Virus record (IMG/VR): IMGVR_UViG_3300030019_000034
Coordinates: 1 to 62,743 of that record
From: a virus
Strand: one strand, 5' to 3'
DNA length: 62,743 nt
Made by a program: the position numbers and the translations under genes
Part shown: one piece after another, positions 17,208 through 25,081 of the stretch
Layout of the letters: each line of letters starts with the position of its first letter
How positions within the stretch are numbered: the first letter of the stretch is position 1
Notes under the pieces: generated by a model
The model's input: only the letters and a program-made list of their open reading frames with translations
What the model was told of the DNA's origin: nothing
The model's database searches: none

Positions 17208-17369
17208 TTATTTATTTTTGTTAAACTTCTTGAAAATACTCTCTCTTCTTTCTTCGGGGTGTCTTCTGAAATATTCAGAAATTACTTCTCTGTTATTCAA
17301 TTTCTTCTTCAGTTCTCTAGCGATTCTGCTGAGTTCTGGTATAATATCAAATATTGTTCTTTTTCTCAT
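17208..17369 (-). CDS. Small basic protein (53 aa)
   Basis: An open frame of 53 codons beginning MRKRTIFDIIPELSRIARELK and ending FKKFNKNK, strongly basic and helical. It has an AAAGGAGAT site 8-10 bases before the ATG, unusual here because most genes lack a Shine-Dalgarno. It lies between the tmRNA terminator and the transglycosylase gene and may be translationally linked to the latter. Function unknown. Confidence 0.6.
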   Translation of the reverse strand: MRKRTIFDIIPELSRIARELKKKLNNREVISEYFRRHPEERRESIFKKFNKNK

Positions 17370-17448
17370 TTTATTTTATCTCCTTTAAGCATATCATTAT
17401 TATTTTATATAGTTGTTTGGTATAAATAACTTTGTTAACAATAGGAAA

Positions 17449-17469
17449 GGGGCAACTTTCGCTTGCCCC
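17449..17469 (-). terminator. Hairpin at the 3' end of the tmRNA transcript
   Basis: GGGGCAA/TTGCCCC with loop GCGAAAG, followed by TTTCCTATTGTT on the minus strand, just after the tag stop. It may be the terminator or the closing hairpin of the coding piece. Confidence 0.65.
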
Positions 17470-17479
17470 AAATCTCGGT

Positions 17480-17530
17480 TTATGCTGCGGCTCTTAGCGG
17501 CTGCGTAAACATTTTAATCGAATTTTTGCC
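17480..17530 (-). other. tmRNA tag reading frame
   Basis: Within the coding piece a frame reads GKNSIKMFTQPLRAAA then TAA. Its small hydrophobic Ala-rich end fits a proteolysis tag, but it is longer and more basic than usual and lacks the common YALAA ending. A frame one base away contains VYAAAK, close to the usual end, so a past indel is possible. The resume codon is inferred. Confidence 0.5.
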
Positions 17531-17824
17531 ATTTAGTAGGCTCTGTAAATACTCCGCTAATCATACTCGTGCGTTGTCAAAACCATATATCCCCGTTTGA
17601 AGGTTTTTTAAAGAGAACCTACAAACTCTAAGGGTTGCCGATTATTCGACGCCACCACTCCTTTTTACGAAAGGAGAAACGGAAGGTACTTCGATATTTG
17701 CGGACTTAATTTATAAACTAACAATTAAACTTAGTCAGGCAATTCTTCTTTCCCTTGTGGAGATAGTGGGATTCGAACCCACGTCCAACGCATTTTACTA
17801 AAAGCATCTTCATACTTACGTTCT

Positions 17825-18406
17825 TTAATAACTTTGTAATTCTTTTCTTCGTTCATAGAATATTGAATCCCAATTTCGTATAACATCTAACTCTTTGAGG
17901 TAATCAGTTAAATTCATACCAACGGGTATTTCATCTTTATAGCATTCTTCTGGAACATCTACGTCTTCTATGTTTTGTATCTTTTTATCCCAAACTGATT
18001 TGTTTAAACCTATCCACTCTCTAGCATCTGGTCTGGTATCATATATATCAAAATATCTTTTCTTCTCTATAGGACTAGGATATATAAGAAGATAAGGTAA
18101 ATCCAAGTACTTAAAAACTTGTCTAGCCTGTACGGACATAGCCGTTAATACTATCTTATCTCTTTCGATTATTTTCGTAACGGTTTCTATATAATTTTCT
18201 GGGAAATTATCATTCTTTATGCCATTAGCTTTATCAGAATAAAAGTGTTCTGAAAACCAACCGTCCTCGAATCCAATACAATGCCCTTCTAAATAAGTCT
18301 TACCAATTCCAGGATAGTCGCATATGGCTTTTATTTTACCAGAAAGGAAGGCTTGTTTTATTTGTTGTCTATTTTTTATTAATTTCCATAATAAGAATAT
18401 TAGCAA
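17825..18406 (-). CDS. P-loop NTPase, phage nucleoside-kinase-like
   Basis: 193 aa. Walker A loop DYPGIGKTYLEG near 30-41, then FPENYIETV, LTAMSVQARQVFKYLDLPYLLIYPS and an arginine-bearing lid-like segment. It belongs to a widespread phage P-loop family resembling small-molecule kinases, with unknown substrate. A paralogue lies at 27792-28214. Its stop codon is immediately followed by the tmRNA. Confidence 0.7.
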   Translation of the reverse strand: MLIFLLWKLIKNRQQIKQAFLSGKIKAICDYPGIGKTYLEGHCIGFEDGWFSEHFYSDKANGIKNDNFPENYIETVTKIIERDKIVLTAMSVQARQVFKYLDLPYLLIYPSPIEKKRYFDIYDTRPDAREWIGLNKSVWDKKIQNIEDVDVPEECYKDEIPVGMNLTDYLKELDVIRNWDSIFYERRKELQSY

Positions 18407-18410
18407 GTTA

Positions 18411-18650
18411 TCATTCTCTGATTAACTTATTTGTAAGGAACTCCGTAGCTTCTATAATCTCTTCATCTGTCGTAAGAGAATCACTTGAAGGCTCAAAACC
18501 TGCTTCATAAGCAGCAAATAATATATCGTCATTGTCACTGATATAAGGTCTTACTCTTACTTCGTCATCAGGATTAATTGGCTCCTTGACTTCGTCTTCA
18601 TCTGAATTATATTCTAATGAGTTTGCCATAGCTAAATTTCCGTCGCACAT
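18411..18650 (-). CDS. Acidic hypothetical protein
   Basis: 79 aa, very acidic, not recognised. It ends 4 bases before the P-loop gene begins and so is likely co-expressed. Confidence 0.6.
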   Translation of the reverse strand: MCDGNLAMANSLEYNSDEDEVKEPINPDDEVRVRPYISDNDDILFAAYEAGFEPSSDSLTTDEEIIEATEFLTNKLIRE

Positions 18651-18654
18651 AATA

Positions 18655-19626
18655 TTACTTTATTAAATCGGTTGGTAATGTTTCATATCCGTATTTATGG
18701 AAAAGGGCGTTAATTACTTCCATACTACAACTTTCCTGTTTACCCTCTTCGTTTCTAAAGAAAAAAGTTTCGTCTATCTTTACAATAGAATATCCCTTTA
18801 AGATAAACTTTTGAGCTAATTGTTGAGCTTTAGAAAGCTCCTTTGTCTTTCTAGGAACGGATAGAAACTCAGCTACTGTAAAACCCTTAGAAGGTTTAGT
18901 TTTTACAGTTTTTTCTTTCTTAGCCTTAGGAACGGAAGGAGTTTTTGTTTCTTTTATATCCGTTCTTTGTCCTTGTTTTTTGTCGGCGGGATTAGTCCTC
19001 CAATCGAATCTTCCTGGTTTGTATTCCGTCCATATCCAAGTAGGATGTTTCACGTTTACATCTCCGACCTTTCGAGACGTCTTAACTTCTTTAATTATGG
19101 GAAGTTCTTCTTTCGGTTTGTTTGGGGCAACTTCTTTAGAGACTTTATTCTTTTGATCTTCCAATTTTTCTTTGGAAGTCTTTTCTTTTTGAACGTCGGT
19201 CGGTACAGGTTTTCCTGTTTTAACAGCTTTTTCTTTACGGACTGCCATGTCATTTACCTTTTTAACAAATTTAATATTAGATTCTATTTCTCCGATTCTG
19301 GAATTCATTATCTTCCAAATATCTTCGTTCTCAAAATCTTCTCCTTTTATATCAAGCAAAATATTTCTTAGTTCGTCATAATCTGCCCAACTTTCTAATA
19401 TTCTATTTGCAAATTTCTTAGCTTCTTTTGCATCAGGTCTTTTTTTACTAGAAATAGCAGACATTTTAACCGACTTAAGTTCATTAAGTCTAATTATTCG
19501 AGGGTCTTGATTTACAATATTAGAAATATCTTCTTTTAAGGGTTTTTCTTCGGTTTTTACGCCCATGGTAATACCAGCTGAAATAATCGCCTTCCCCTTA
19601 CCATATAAATTCTCTTTCTTTACCAT
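18655..19626 (-). CDS. Hypothetical Lys-rich protein
   Basis: 323 aa. An N-terminal helical domain (about 40-120) is followed by a long Lys/Pro/Thr-rich linker (about 125-245) with a Trp-rich insert (HPTWIWTEYKPGRFDW) and a small C-terminal domain (FILKGYSIVKIDETFFF). The layout suggests a nucleic-acid or protein scaffold. Not recognised. The leader carries an ACAGAGTTATAA motif. Confidence 0.6.
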   Translation of the reverse strand: MVKKENLYGKGKAIISAGITMGVKTEEKPLKEDISNIVNQDPRIIRLNELKSVKMSAISSKKRPDAKEAKKFANRILESWADYDELRNILLDIKGEDFENEDIWKIMNSRIGEIESNIKFVKKVNDMAVRKEKAVKTGKPVPTDVQKEKTSKEKLEDQKNKVSKEVAPNKPKEELPIIKEVKTSRKVGDVNVKHPTWIWTEYKPGRFDWRTNPADKKQGQRTDIKETKTPSVPKAKKEKTVKTKPSKGFTVAEFLSVPRKTKELSKAQQLAQKFILKGYSIVKIDETFFFRNEEGKQESCSMEVINALFHKYGYETLPTDLIK

Positions 19627-19674
19627 AATATTATATTTTTTACTTGTTGTTATAACTCTGTTAAAAACTTATTG

Positions 19675-19809
19675 TTAATTTTTCTCCTTAGCAAATTCTC
19701 TTATCCATAGAGGCATATTTTCTATTTCTTTTTTACTTGCGAAGGCAATCCAGATTACTATATAAATAATCTTTGGTACAAATAGTATGATATTTTTTAA
19801 TTGTTTCAT
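19675..19809 (-). CDS. Small single-span membrane protein (44 aa)
   Basis: A 44-codon frame with a hydrophobic segment (IILFVPKIIYIVIWIAFA) and a charged C-terminal tail ending FAKEKN. It fills an otherwise empty gap and starts after TTAATGTAATC. Probably a short membrane peptide. Confidence 0.5.
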   Translation of the reverse strand: MKQLKNIILFVPKIIYIVIWIAFASKKEIENMPLWIREFAKEKN

Positions 19810-19816
19810 GATTACA

Positions 19817-20089
19817 TTAATTTAGTGGTAAATTTATACTTACTTCTGTTGGTTCATTATCTTCCCATTTAGTTTTAGGAAACATTGTTTTAGGAAGTTC
19901 AATCTTTGGATCTTTATATAAATCAGCATAGGTTGTTTCTACAAACCAAAAACATTGACTCGTATAATAAGTTTCTTGTTTTTTAGGTTTTTTACCAACA
20001 AACAAATTTAATTCTCCGTCTTTGTCGCGAGCGACGTAAAATTTCTTTTTTATCATAATATTATTCTTTAAAGGTTCATTTCTTTTCAA
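19817..20089 (-). CDS. Hypothetical protein
   Basis: 90 aa. Beta-rich, with KKKFYVARDKDGELNLFVG near the start. Two nearby Mets (1 and 12) could both start translation. Not recognised. Confidence 0.6.
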   Translation of the reverse strand: MKRNEPLKNNIMIKKKFYVARDKDGELNLFVGKKPKKQETYYTSQCFWFVETTYADLYKDPKIELPKTMFPKTKWEDNEPTEVSINLPLN

Positions 20090-20477
20090 TCAATCCCTTA
20101 GGGCATAAGTCGGCTTGTCTAAGTTGGTCTCTTCTAGTCCATTTGTACTTATCGCAACTTTTAGCTATTTCTAAAGCTTCTGAATCCGATACGCGAGTTT
20201 CGTTTACATTTTCGAAATGAGATTGTATATAAGAGGCAATTTCTTTTATCTCTTTAGCCGCTTCAATTTCAGATTTTGTTATCCTACAAAAGCCGTAAGA
20301 AGAAACTACATAATTTGTTATAACTTTATTTCCTGAAAAGTTTCTATCTACGCAATTGTTAGCTATTTCGTTAGCCGTATTTACAGAAATGTCTTTTCCT
20401 TCCATTTCGAAGTTATTCAAAATATAAGAAGTTATTTTTGCGATTTTACCGTTAGATGTTGCGTTTATTGTTTTCAT
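20076..20477 (-). CDS. Hypothetical protein with internal duplication
   Basis: 133 aa with two related ~40-residue helical units (IAKITSYILNNFEMEGKD..., and IKEIASYIQSHFENVNET...), each ending in a Cys-containing segment (NNCVDRNF, KSCDKYKW). It follows promoter copy B directly and so is probably highly or early expressed. Function unknown. Confidence 0.6.
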   Translation of the reverse strand: MKTINATSNGKIAKITSYILNNFEMEGKDISVNTANEIANNCVDRNFSGNKVITNYVVSSYGFCRITKSEIEAAKEIKEIASYIQSHFENVNETRVSDSEALEIAKSCDKYKWTRRDQLRQADLCPKGLIEKK

Positions 20478-20499
20478 AATGTTTTGCTCTTTCGAGACT

Positions 20500-20612
20500 T
20501 ATTTAATTGTTTTACTCCTTGATAACAATACAAATATACGGACTTCTTGTTAAATAAAAAAACTTTTTCCCAAGTATTTTTGATTTTACCCAAAGATTTA
20601 ACTTCTATTTAT
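20500..20612 (-). promoter_or_regulatory. Promoter copy B
   Basis: Nearly identical to copy A (2740-2830): AAATCTTTGGG, exactly 50 bases, then TATATTTGTATTG. It drives the gene starting at 20477. Confidence 0.7.
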
Positions 20613-20638
20613 ACTTCTTGTTAGATTTATCAATAAAA

Positions 20639-20664
20639 AAGCTCCGAACTTCACAGCCCAGAGC
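20639..20664 (-). terminator. Terminator after the gene at 20708
   Basis: AGCTCTG/CGGAGCT stem followed by TTTTTTATTG on the minus strand, upstream of promoter copy B. Confidence 0.7.
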
Positions 20665-20707
20665 TAACCTTAAAATATAAACGAAACATCCTAAACTTTA
20701 AAAATCA

Positions 20708-20941
20708 TTACTTTACCATAATGCCGTATCGAAAATTTATTTTTAATTCTTTTGGTTTTTCGACGGGTCGCTCTTCATAAGTAAAATATACCTCTTTGAC
20801 TCCCTTCGTCTCTTTAACAAACTTTCTATGTCTTTCCAAGTCATCTACGAACTCTTTCTTATTATCGTTAAATATCTTGCCACCAATATCTTTCCTCATC
20901 GACGTTCTGAGTATCAGAAACTCTACATTTTTCTTTGTCAT
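20708..20941 (-). CDS. Hypothetical protein
   Basis: 77 aa, alpha/beta, not recognised. Its first 25 codons overlap the end of the preceding gene in another frame; a later start (Met15) would shorten the overlap. Confidence 0.55.
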   Translation of the reverse strand: MTKKNVEFLILRTSMRKDIGGKIFNDNKKEFVDDLERHRKFVKETKGVKEVYFTYEERPVEKPKELKINFRYGIMVK

Positions 20942-21203
20942 TTGGAACCTCCATATTTATTTTAACATTCTTCTTTCTTGCCCACGCTATCGTATTTATA
21001 GCTTTATTAATAGTAGCCCGCAAGGTTTGAACCTTGTAACTCTTTTCAGTTTCCTCTAATACCTTTATAGGGACTTGATAATTATCGAATAATCCATTAT
21101 TGTTCATAACAGAGTATCTATATATTCCATATTTAATCATTTCAGTCATACTTCCTATTTTTTTGATAAGGAAGAAGAAAAGAAAAGCTGAAACTAATTT
21201 CAT
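20868..21203 (-). CDS. Hypothetical protein
   Basis: 111 aa. The first 18 residues are hydrophobic (VSAFLFFFLIKKIG), so either it has a membrane anchor or the true start is Met19 (21149), which is preceded by AGGAAGT. The rest is soluble. A CAAAGTTAGTATA motif lies about 50 bases upstream. Not recognised. Confidence 0.5.
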   Translation of the reverse strand: MKLVSAFLFFFLIKKIGSMTEMIKYGIYRYSVMNNNGLFDNYQVPIKVLEETEKSYKVQTLRATINKAINTIAWARKKNVKINMEVPNDKEKCRVSDTQNVDEERYWWQDI

Positions 21204-21280
21204 TTATCCCTGATAATCTTACAGAGCACTTCTCAATCTTCTTCCTTGATATACTAACTTTGAGGAATTATGTTTCTTTG

Positions 21281-22225
21281 TTATTCGTCTTCTTTTCTTT
21301 TACCAAAATAATTACGTATCTCCAAAAGAAGATTAGGTTTGTTGGAGTTAAGTCTTATAACTCCATTCCAATCCTTACGAATATCCCGAAGAGGATTGAA
21401 TCTATTTCTTACGAGAATCTTCCAACGAGAATCATATTGACGATTCTTTTTGTCTCCATGAAAGAAATGAAGTATCGAACCTTCCATATATCCTATATTC
21501 TTTTTAAGTTCTAGTGCTCTTTCTTCCCAAGACTTAAGCATAGAAATATATTGAGGATGCAAATACTTAGGAGAGTTCTTAAGAACATTACCCATCAAGG
21601 CATCGCACATAAGTCTATCGGCACTTCCGATTATAGAATAATCTATTAATCCGCCAAGAGTTTCTATTGCGTGTCTGGTATAAGCCCAAGCGTACCCACA
21701 ATGATCATGTACTTCTCTTCCTACTTTAAAATATCCCTTACCCGAAAAATTGCCTTCGTTAAGATGTTCATAGATACTTCCATAATTCTTTTGATAGGGA
21801 TTGAAATTTCTATCTAGGTCAAGAGCTTCTGAGAACATCTGTATAACATCGTAATGTTGTAAAAGATTTATTGTTTCATCTACCCAATTGAAATTTACAA
21901 ACTGTATGTCATCGTCGATACAAGCTACATACTTCCAATCTTCAGGCAATTTAGAAATTCCTATATTCAATAAATTTTCTTTTAACCAAATCTCGCTATC
22001 GTTGTGAACTTTTATAGGTACAACGATATGATTTTCTCCTAGTGATACAATAACGGGTTGCCGATCTTCAAAGACTGCTTCAACGGTAATCATTACGGCT
22101 CCTGCGTCAATAATTCTCTTTACAAATTCCATATGATGCTTCCAACGAGTTTCATATCTTTGAGAATTAAAAATTGAGCTAACAACATATAACGTAGCTC
22201 TAACAGAATCTTTCTTTTCAAACAT
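21281..22225 (-). CDS. GT-A-like glycosyltransferase
   Basis: 314 aa. The N-terminal Rossmann-like half ends with an acidic metal/nucleotide-sugar motif, ACIDDDIQFVNF, near 100-112; later come GREVHDHCGYAWAYTRHAI and an ILHFFHGDKKNRQYDSRW segment, features of phage-encoded GT-A transferases. It could modify phage DNA, virion protein or a host envelope sugar. Acceptor unknown. Confidence 0.65.
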   Translation of the reverse strand: MFEKKDSVRATLYVVSSIFNSQRYETRWKHHMEFVKRIIDAGAVMITVEAVFEDRQPVIVSLGENHIVVPIKVHNDSEIWLKENLLNIGISKLPEDWKYVACIDDDIQFVNFNWVDETINLLQHYDVIQMFSEALDLDRNFNPYQKNYGSIYEHLNEGNFSGKGYFKVGREVHDHCGYAWAYTRHAIETLGGLIDYSIIGSADRLMCDALMGNVLKNSPKYLHPQYISMLKSWEERALELKKNIGYMEGSILHFFHGDKKNRQYDSRWKILVRNRFNPLRDIRKDWNGVIRLNSNKPNLLLEIRNYFGKRKEDE

Positions 22226-22247
22226 AATTTGTATTTATTTTGTGTCG

Positions 22248-22916
22248 TTACTTTTCTTCTCTATCTAAGAATTTATATCCAAATGGAAAATGCTTATCGT
22301 AATCCTTTCTCAATTGACTATTTGTATAGCCGATAGGAAAATAATGAGCTATCTTGTAATATCCAAGGCGATTGGTTTTTTCTAAGAAGCCTACTTTCTC
22401 TGACATATTACGAATACAATCAATCGTCGCCTTAGAATAATCTGTAAAACCCTTAGAACTTAATTCATTTATTATTCCTTGACGAGTTATGATAACTCCG
22501 ACTTCTTTAGAATTTACATAATCTCGGAAGGTTGACCAAATAGTTTTCGTTTTATCTTTAATTGTACCGCTTCCTCCTAATTCTTCTAATCTCCTAACTG
22601 CTTTTTTCAAAACGTCGATAACATTAGCGTTAATATAATCTCTGACGTTCTGTTGAGTTTGTGACTTTGTATCTCCTTTAATGTAACCGCTTTTTAGCAA
22701 TACTTCTCCGTCTACCTCTACATAAAGTCTTCTCAAAACTCCATCTTCGCAAACGCTCTGGTCAGAAGAAAAATTTTGTAGAAGACGAAATGTAACTTCT
22801 GCTTCGTTACTTGGCCAATATCTGGTATCGACGCTAATGATATCAAAATCCAAGTCCATCTTTCCTCCGCAGTCAGAAGAAAATGGTATATCCTTTGTAA
22901 CGTCTAATTTGTTCAT
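22248..22916 (-). CDS. Hypothetical protein, possible winged helix at C-terminus
   Basis: 222 aa. Residues near 120-205 have a helix-turn-helix-plus-wing pattern (VIITRQGIINELSSKG, ATIDCIRNMSEKVGFLEKT, NRLGYYKIA). N-terminal half unknown. Its start overlaps the upstream stop by 4 bases. Confidence 0.55.
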   Translation of the reverse strand: MNKLDVTKDIPFSSDCGGKMDLDFDIISVDTRYWPSNEAEVTFRLLQNFSSDQSVCEDGVLRRLYVEVDGEVLLKSGYIKGDTKSQTQQNVRDYINANVIDVLKKAVRRLEELGGSGTIKDKTKTIWSTFRDYVNSKEVGVIITRQGIINELSSKGFTDYSKATIDCIRNMSEKVGFLEKTNRLGYYKIAHYFPIGYTNSQLRKDYDKHFPFGYKFLDREEK

Positions 22917-23452
22917 ATCTTTTCTTTCTTAAGATTCTCACGTAAGTCTCTAACGTTCAAAGATAGTTCTTTCGATATCGCCATAGTTTTTTCAATTGAA
23001 TCGGAAGAGCCTACTAAAATAGTATAAGCTTCGGGAAACTCTTCTTTTATCCTTTTGTAAGTCTTAAGCCTACGAAGAACATTTTTAATTTGATTTCTCC
23101 GTTCATCTTGTTGATCGCATATATGATTGTATTCCTCTACATTTTCTTCAAGGATAGTCTTAAGAACAGGTTCATTGACAAGTTCTTCGGCTCTTTCAAA
23201 TATTGGAGTATTTGGATAAATATACCACCAACTTCCCAATAATTGAACTCCTATACAATCTTGTACTTTTAGTTTATCGCCATATTTAGAATGCCAAAAA
23301 TCAATTACTTCTTTCGGAAGATTTTCTACGCAAGCTTTGCCTACGATATTATTGACTTTCTCTTTAATCTCTTTTCTTTTATCGTCATAAGGTTTCAAAA
23401 GATTCAAACAAACCTTCTCAATTTTTACTTCTGAAATAACTTCTCTTCCCAT
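22913..23452 (-). CDS. Hypothetical protein
   Basis: 179 aa, mainly helical with charged coiled-coil stretches near both ends. A CAAAGTTTTAAAA motif lies about 35 bases upstream. It forms a coupled pair with 22248-22916. Not recognised. Confidence 0.6.
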   Translation of the reverse strand: MGREVISEVKIEKVCLNLLKPYDDKRKEIKEKVNNIVGKACVENLPKEVIDFWHSKYGDKLKVQDCIGVQLLGSWWYIYPNTPIFERAEELVNEPVLKTILEENVEEYNHICDQQDERRNQIKNVLRRLKTYKRIKEEFPEAYTILVGSSDSIEKTMAISKELSLNVRDLRENLKKEKI

Positions 23453-23491
23453 GATATTTATATGTTAAATAATTTTTATTTTAAAACTTTG

Positions 23492-23902
23492 TTAAAGAAT
23501 ATGTCTATAAATTAAAGTATTGAATATTCCTATCGGCGTCATTATCAATAATACCCAGAACGTATTCCAAAAGCCGAATGTCATCAACACATTTATATTG
23601 TCGGCTCCCATGACTTGTAATAAAGATAGTATTAGAAATACAGGAAATGCTACTGAAAATACAGCTCCCATTATTCCGAAGAATGTTATTATAAGTAAAG
23701 AAGGAAGAAAGAAAACTATATCTCCAGCGATAAAAATAATAGAAACAACAATAAATCTGACTATATTGTTTAATATTCCGCAAGTGTAAAAGTCTGGAGA
23801 AGTAGATATTATATATAAAAAAGATATAATGTGTATTAACACTATATAGGGAACGGTGAATCTTTCTGTCTTCCAATAAATCTTTCTTATAAGTCTTTTC
23901 AT
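23492..23902 (-). CDS. Integral membrane protein (about 4 spans)
   Basis: 136 aa with four hydrophobic segments (IVLIHIISFLYIIST, FIVVSIIFIAGDIVFFLP, IITFFGIMGAVFSVAF, FWNTFWVLLIMTPIGIF). The basic N-terminus (KRLIRKIYWK) predicts an N-in topology. Function unknown. Confidence 0.65.
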   Translation of the reverse strand: MKRLIRKIYWKTERFTVPYIVLIHIISFLYIISTSPDFYTCGILNNIVRFIVVSIIFIAGDIVFFLPSLLIITFFGIMGAVFSVAFPVFLILSLLQVMGADNINVLMTFGFWNTFWVLLIMTPIGIFNTLIYRHIL

Positions 23903-24192
23903 AATCCGTCTTTTTCGTAAATATCTCTATGAGTAACATATGCGCAGTTACAACTTCTTTCGATTACAAAATGTTTTGTTTTAGGGCATTCTAAAATAAG
24001 TCTATCTACCATTTGACAAATCTCATACCCTTTCATATCTCTTCTGTCCCAGCGACATACTACAATTTGCATATCGTAAGAATTTGTAATATTCATTCCA
24101 ATAGCTCCTTTCTCCTTGAAGAAATTAGCTATTAAGAGTTGTTCTCGGTTTCTCTCTGATATAAGTTCTAAAGACTTTTTTATATTTCCCAT
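23899..24192 (-). CDS. Hypothetical protein
   Basis: 97 aa, not recognised. Three Cys residues near the end (CPKTKHFVIERSCNCAY) could bind metal. Overlaps its neighbour by 4 bases. Confidence 0.6.
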   Translation of the reverse strand: MGNIKKSLELISERNREQLLIANFFKEKGAIGMNITNSYDMQIVVCRWDRRDMKGYEICQMVDRLILECPKTKHFVIERSCNCAYVTHRDIYEKDGL

Positions 24193-24193
24193 A

Positions 24194-24397
24194 TCATTTA
24201 ATCTTTACGAAATTAATGTGATTACCATCTTTTCTTCTAGGAGAACAACGTCCATCGTATTCTAAATTTTTATGGCATCTGTCCATAATATTGGGAATAT
24301 TGTAATGACATTGTTCGCAACCAAAACCTTCAGCTTTAGTTACTTTTAGTTTTGTACCGTCTTCGCTAGTAAATACTTCTCCAACCTTTCTATCCAT
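24194..24397 (-). CDS. Cys-rich small protein (tandem paralogue 1)
   Basis: 67 aa. Starts KVGEVFTSEDGTKLKV, then CEQCHYNIP...RCHKN...RCSP, a likely zinc site. The next gene upstream has the same plan, so this is a tandem duplication. Confidence 0.6.
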   Translation of the reverse strand: MDRKVGEVFTSEDGTKLKVTKAEGFGCEQCHYNIPNIMDRCHKNLEYDGRCSPRRKDGNHINFVKIK

Positions 24398-24409
24398 ATT
24401 ATTTAATTT

Positions 24410-24622
24410 TTACGAAATTAATGTTATTTCTTCTATTGAAGCTAAGGGGAAACAAACATCAATTTGATCTTTCCTCTCTTTTGCCATACATCTAAATGAA
24501 CTACATTCTTCTTCTATTAATATACAATCTGTACAATTACATAGCCCCGAACGCTCTACACACTTAGCTAATTTACCACTTGGGGTTTGAAAAACTTCTC
24601 CTATTTTTCTTTCTTTTTCCAT
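24410..24622 (-). CDS. Cys-rich small protein (tandem paralogue 2)
   Basis: 70 aa. Starts KIGEVFQTPSGKLAKC, then CNCTDCILIEEECSSFRC. Same plan as 24194-24397, but the spacing of the Cys residues has diverged. Confidence 0.6.
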   Translation of the reverse strand: MEKERKIGEVFQTPSGKLAKCVERSGLCNCTDCILIEEECSSFRCMAKERKDQIDVCFPLASIEEITLIS

Positions 24623-24623
24623 A

Positions 24624-24875
24624 TTATTTATCTTTCAAAGGAATTATACTTATTATCTCTATTGGAGCCGTTGTAGAAACAAACGCTTCTTGTTCAGGAA
24701 AACCTGTGGCGACTAAATAATTTGAACCTCTCTCACTTTCTACTGTAAATTTTCCACGAGCTGTTACGACGCAAGTATCGTTTCTATCTACATAATGAAT
24801 AACATACTTGCATATTGATCTTCCACCGCAACTTGTTAATATAAAAACGACTATTATTAAAGCTAATTCTTTCAT
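24624..24875 (-). CDS. Lipoprotein
   Basis: 83 aa. Signal KELALIIVVFILTSC with Cys in a lipobox-like LTSC, then a small beta-rich domain. Envelope-located; function unknown. Confidence 0.65.
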   Translation of the reverse strand: MKELALIIVVFILTSCGGRSICKYVIHYVDRNDTCVVTARGKFTVESERGSNYLVATGFPEQEAFVSTTAPIEIISIIPLKDK

Positions 24876-25081
24876 ACAATTACTCCTTCCTCTATATCAT
24901 CGTCAATGACAACTCCGTTCAATTTATAACCGTGCACACGAGGAGGTGAGTTTGATTTACAAGATTGACTATTATAAAACGCGTTCTTGTGCTCTCTTCC
25001 TTCTCTTTCAGCTTTAACAAGTCTCTTATATTCTTCAAGAGACATAGTTACGCTATTATTTTGTAAATCTATTTTAATCAT
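24872..25081 (-). CDS. Hypothetical protein
   Basis: 69 aa. The N-terminus IDLQNNSVTMSLEEYKRLV is of a kind common in short phage proteins, and the C-terminus is acidic. 4-base overlaps on both sides. Confidence 0.6.
   Translation of the reverse strand: MIKIDLQNNSVTMSLEEYKRLVKAEREGREHKNAFYNSQSCKSNSPPRVHGYKLNGVVIDDDIEEGVIV

Larger units (their letters stand above)
17428..17824 (-). ncRNA. ssrA: Circularly permuted tmRNA gene
   Basis: Transcribed right to left. The 3' tRNA-like part comes first: helix-2 strand GTAAGTAT (17812-17819), TGCGTT (17787-17792), GGACG, T-arm GTGGG-TTCGAAT-CCCAC (17766-17782), acceptor strand TATCTCC (17759-17765) and discriminator A. A 163-base intervening segment follows. 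Then the 5' part: GGGGATA (17588-17594), TATGGTTTTGAC, AACGCA (17570-17575), GTATTTAC (17545-17552) and the tag frame. GGGGATA pairs with TATCTCC (7 bp, one G-U), AACGCA with TGCGTT (6 bp) and GTATTTAC with GTAAGTAT (two G-U). CCA is not fully encoded (CAA follows the A). This order fits a permuted gene processed into two pieces. Confidence 0.75.

Noticed and set aside
17461-17500. Plus-strand frame ending LLAAA-stop that also looks like a tmRNA tag
   Set aside because: It is the mirror of an imperfect palindrome in the tag region; the T-arm, acceptor pairing and GACAACG signature are all on the minus strand.
17750-17830. An ordinary tRNA gene
   Set aside because: The T-arm is preceded by GGACG and there is no D-arm, anticodon arm or 5' GGAGATA within tRNA distance; the matching acceptor strand is 164 bases downstream instead.
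23505-23939. 144-residue frame overlapping the membrane protein at 23492-23902
   Set aside because: Same region in another frame; the chosen frame has four clean spans, a normal leader and fits between its neighbours.
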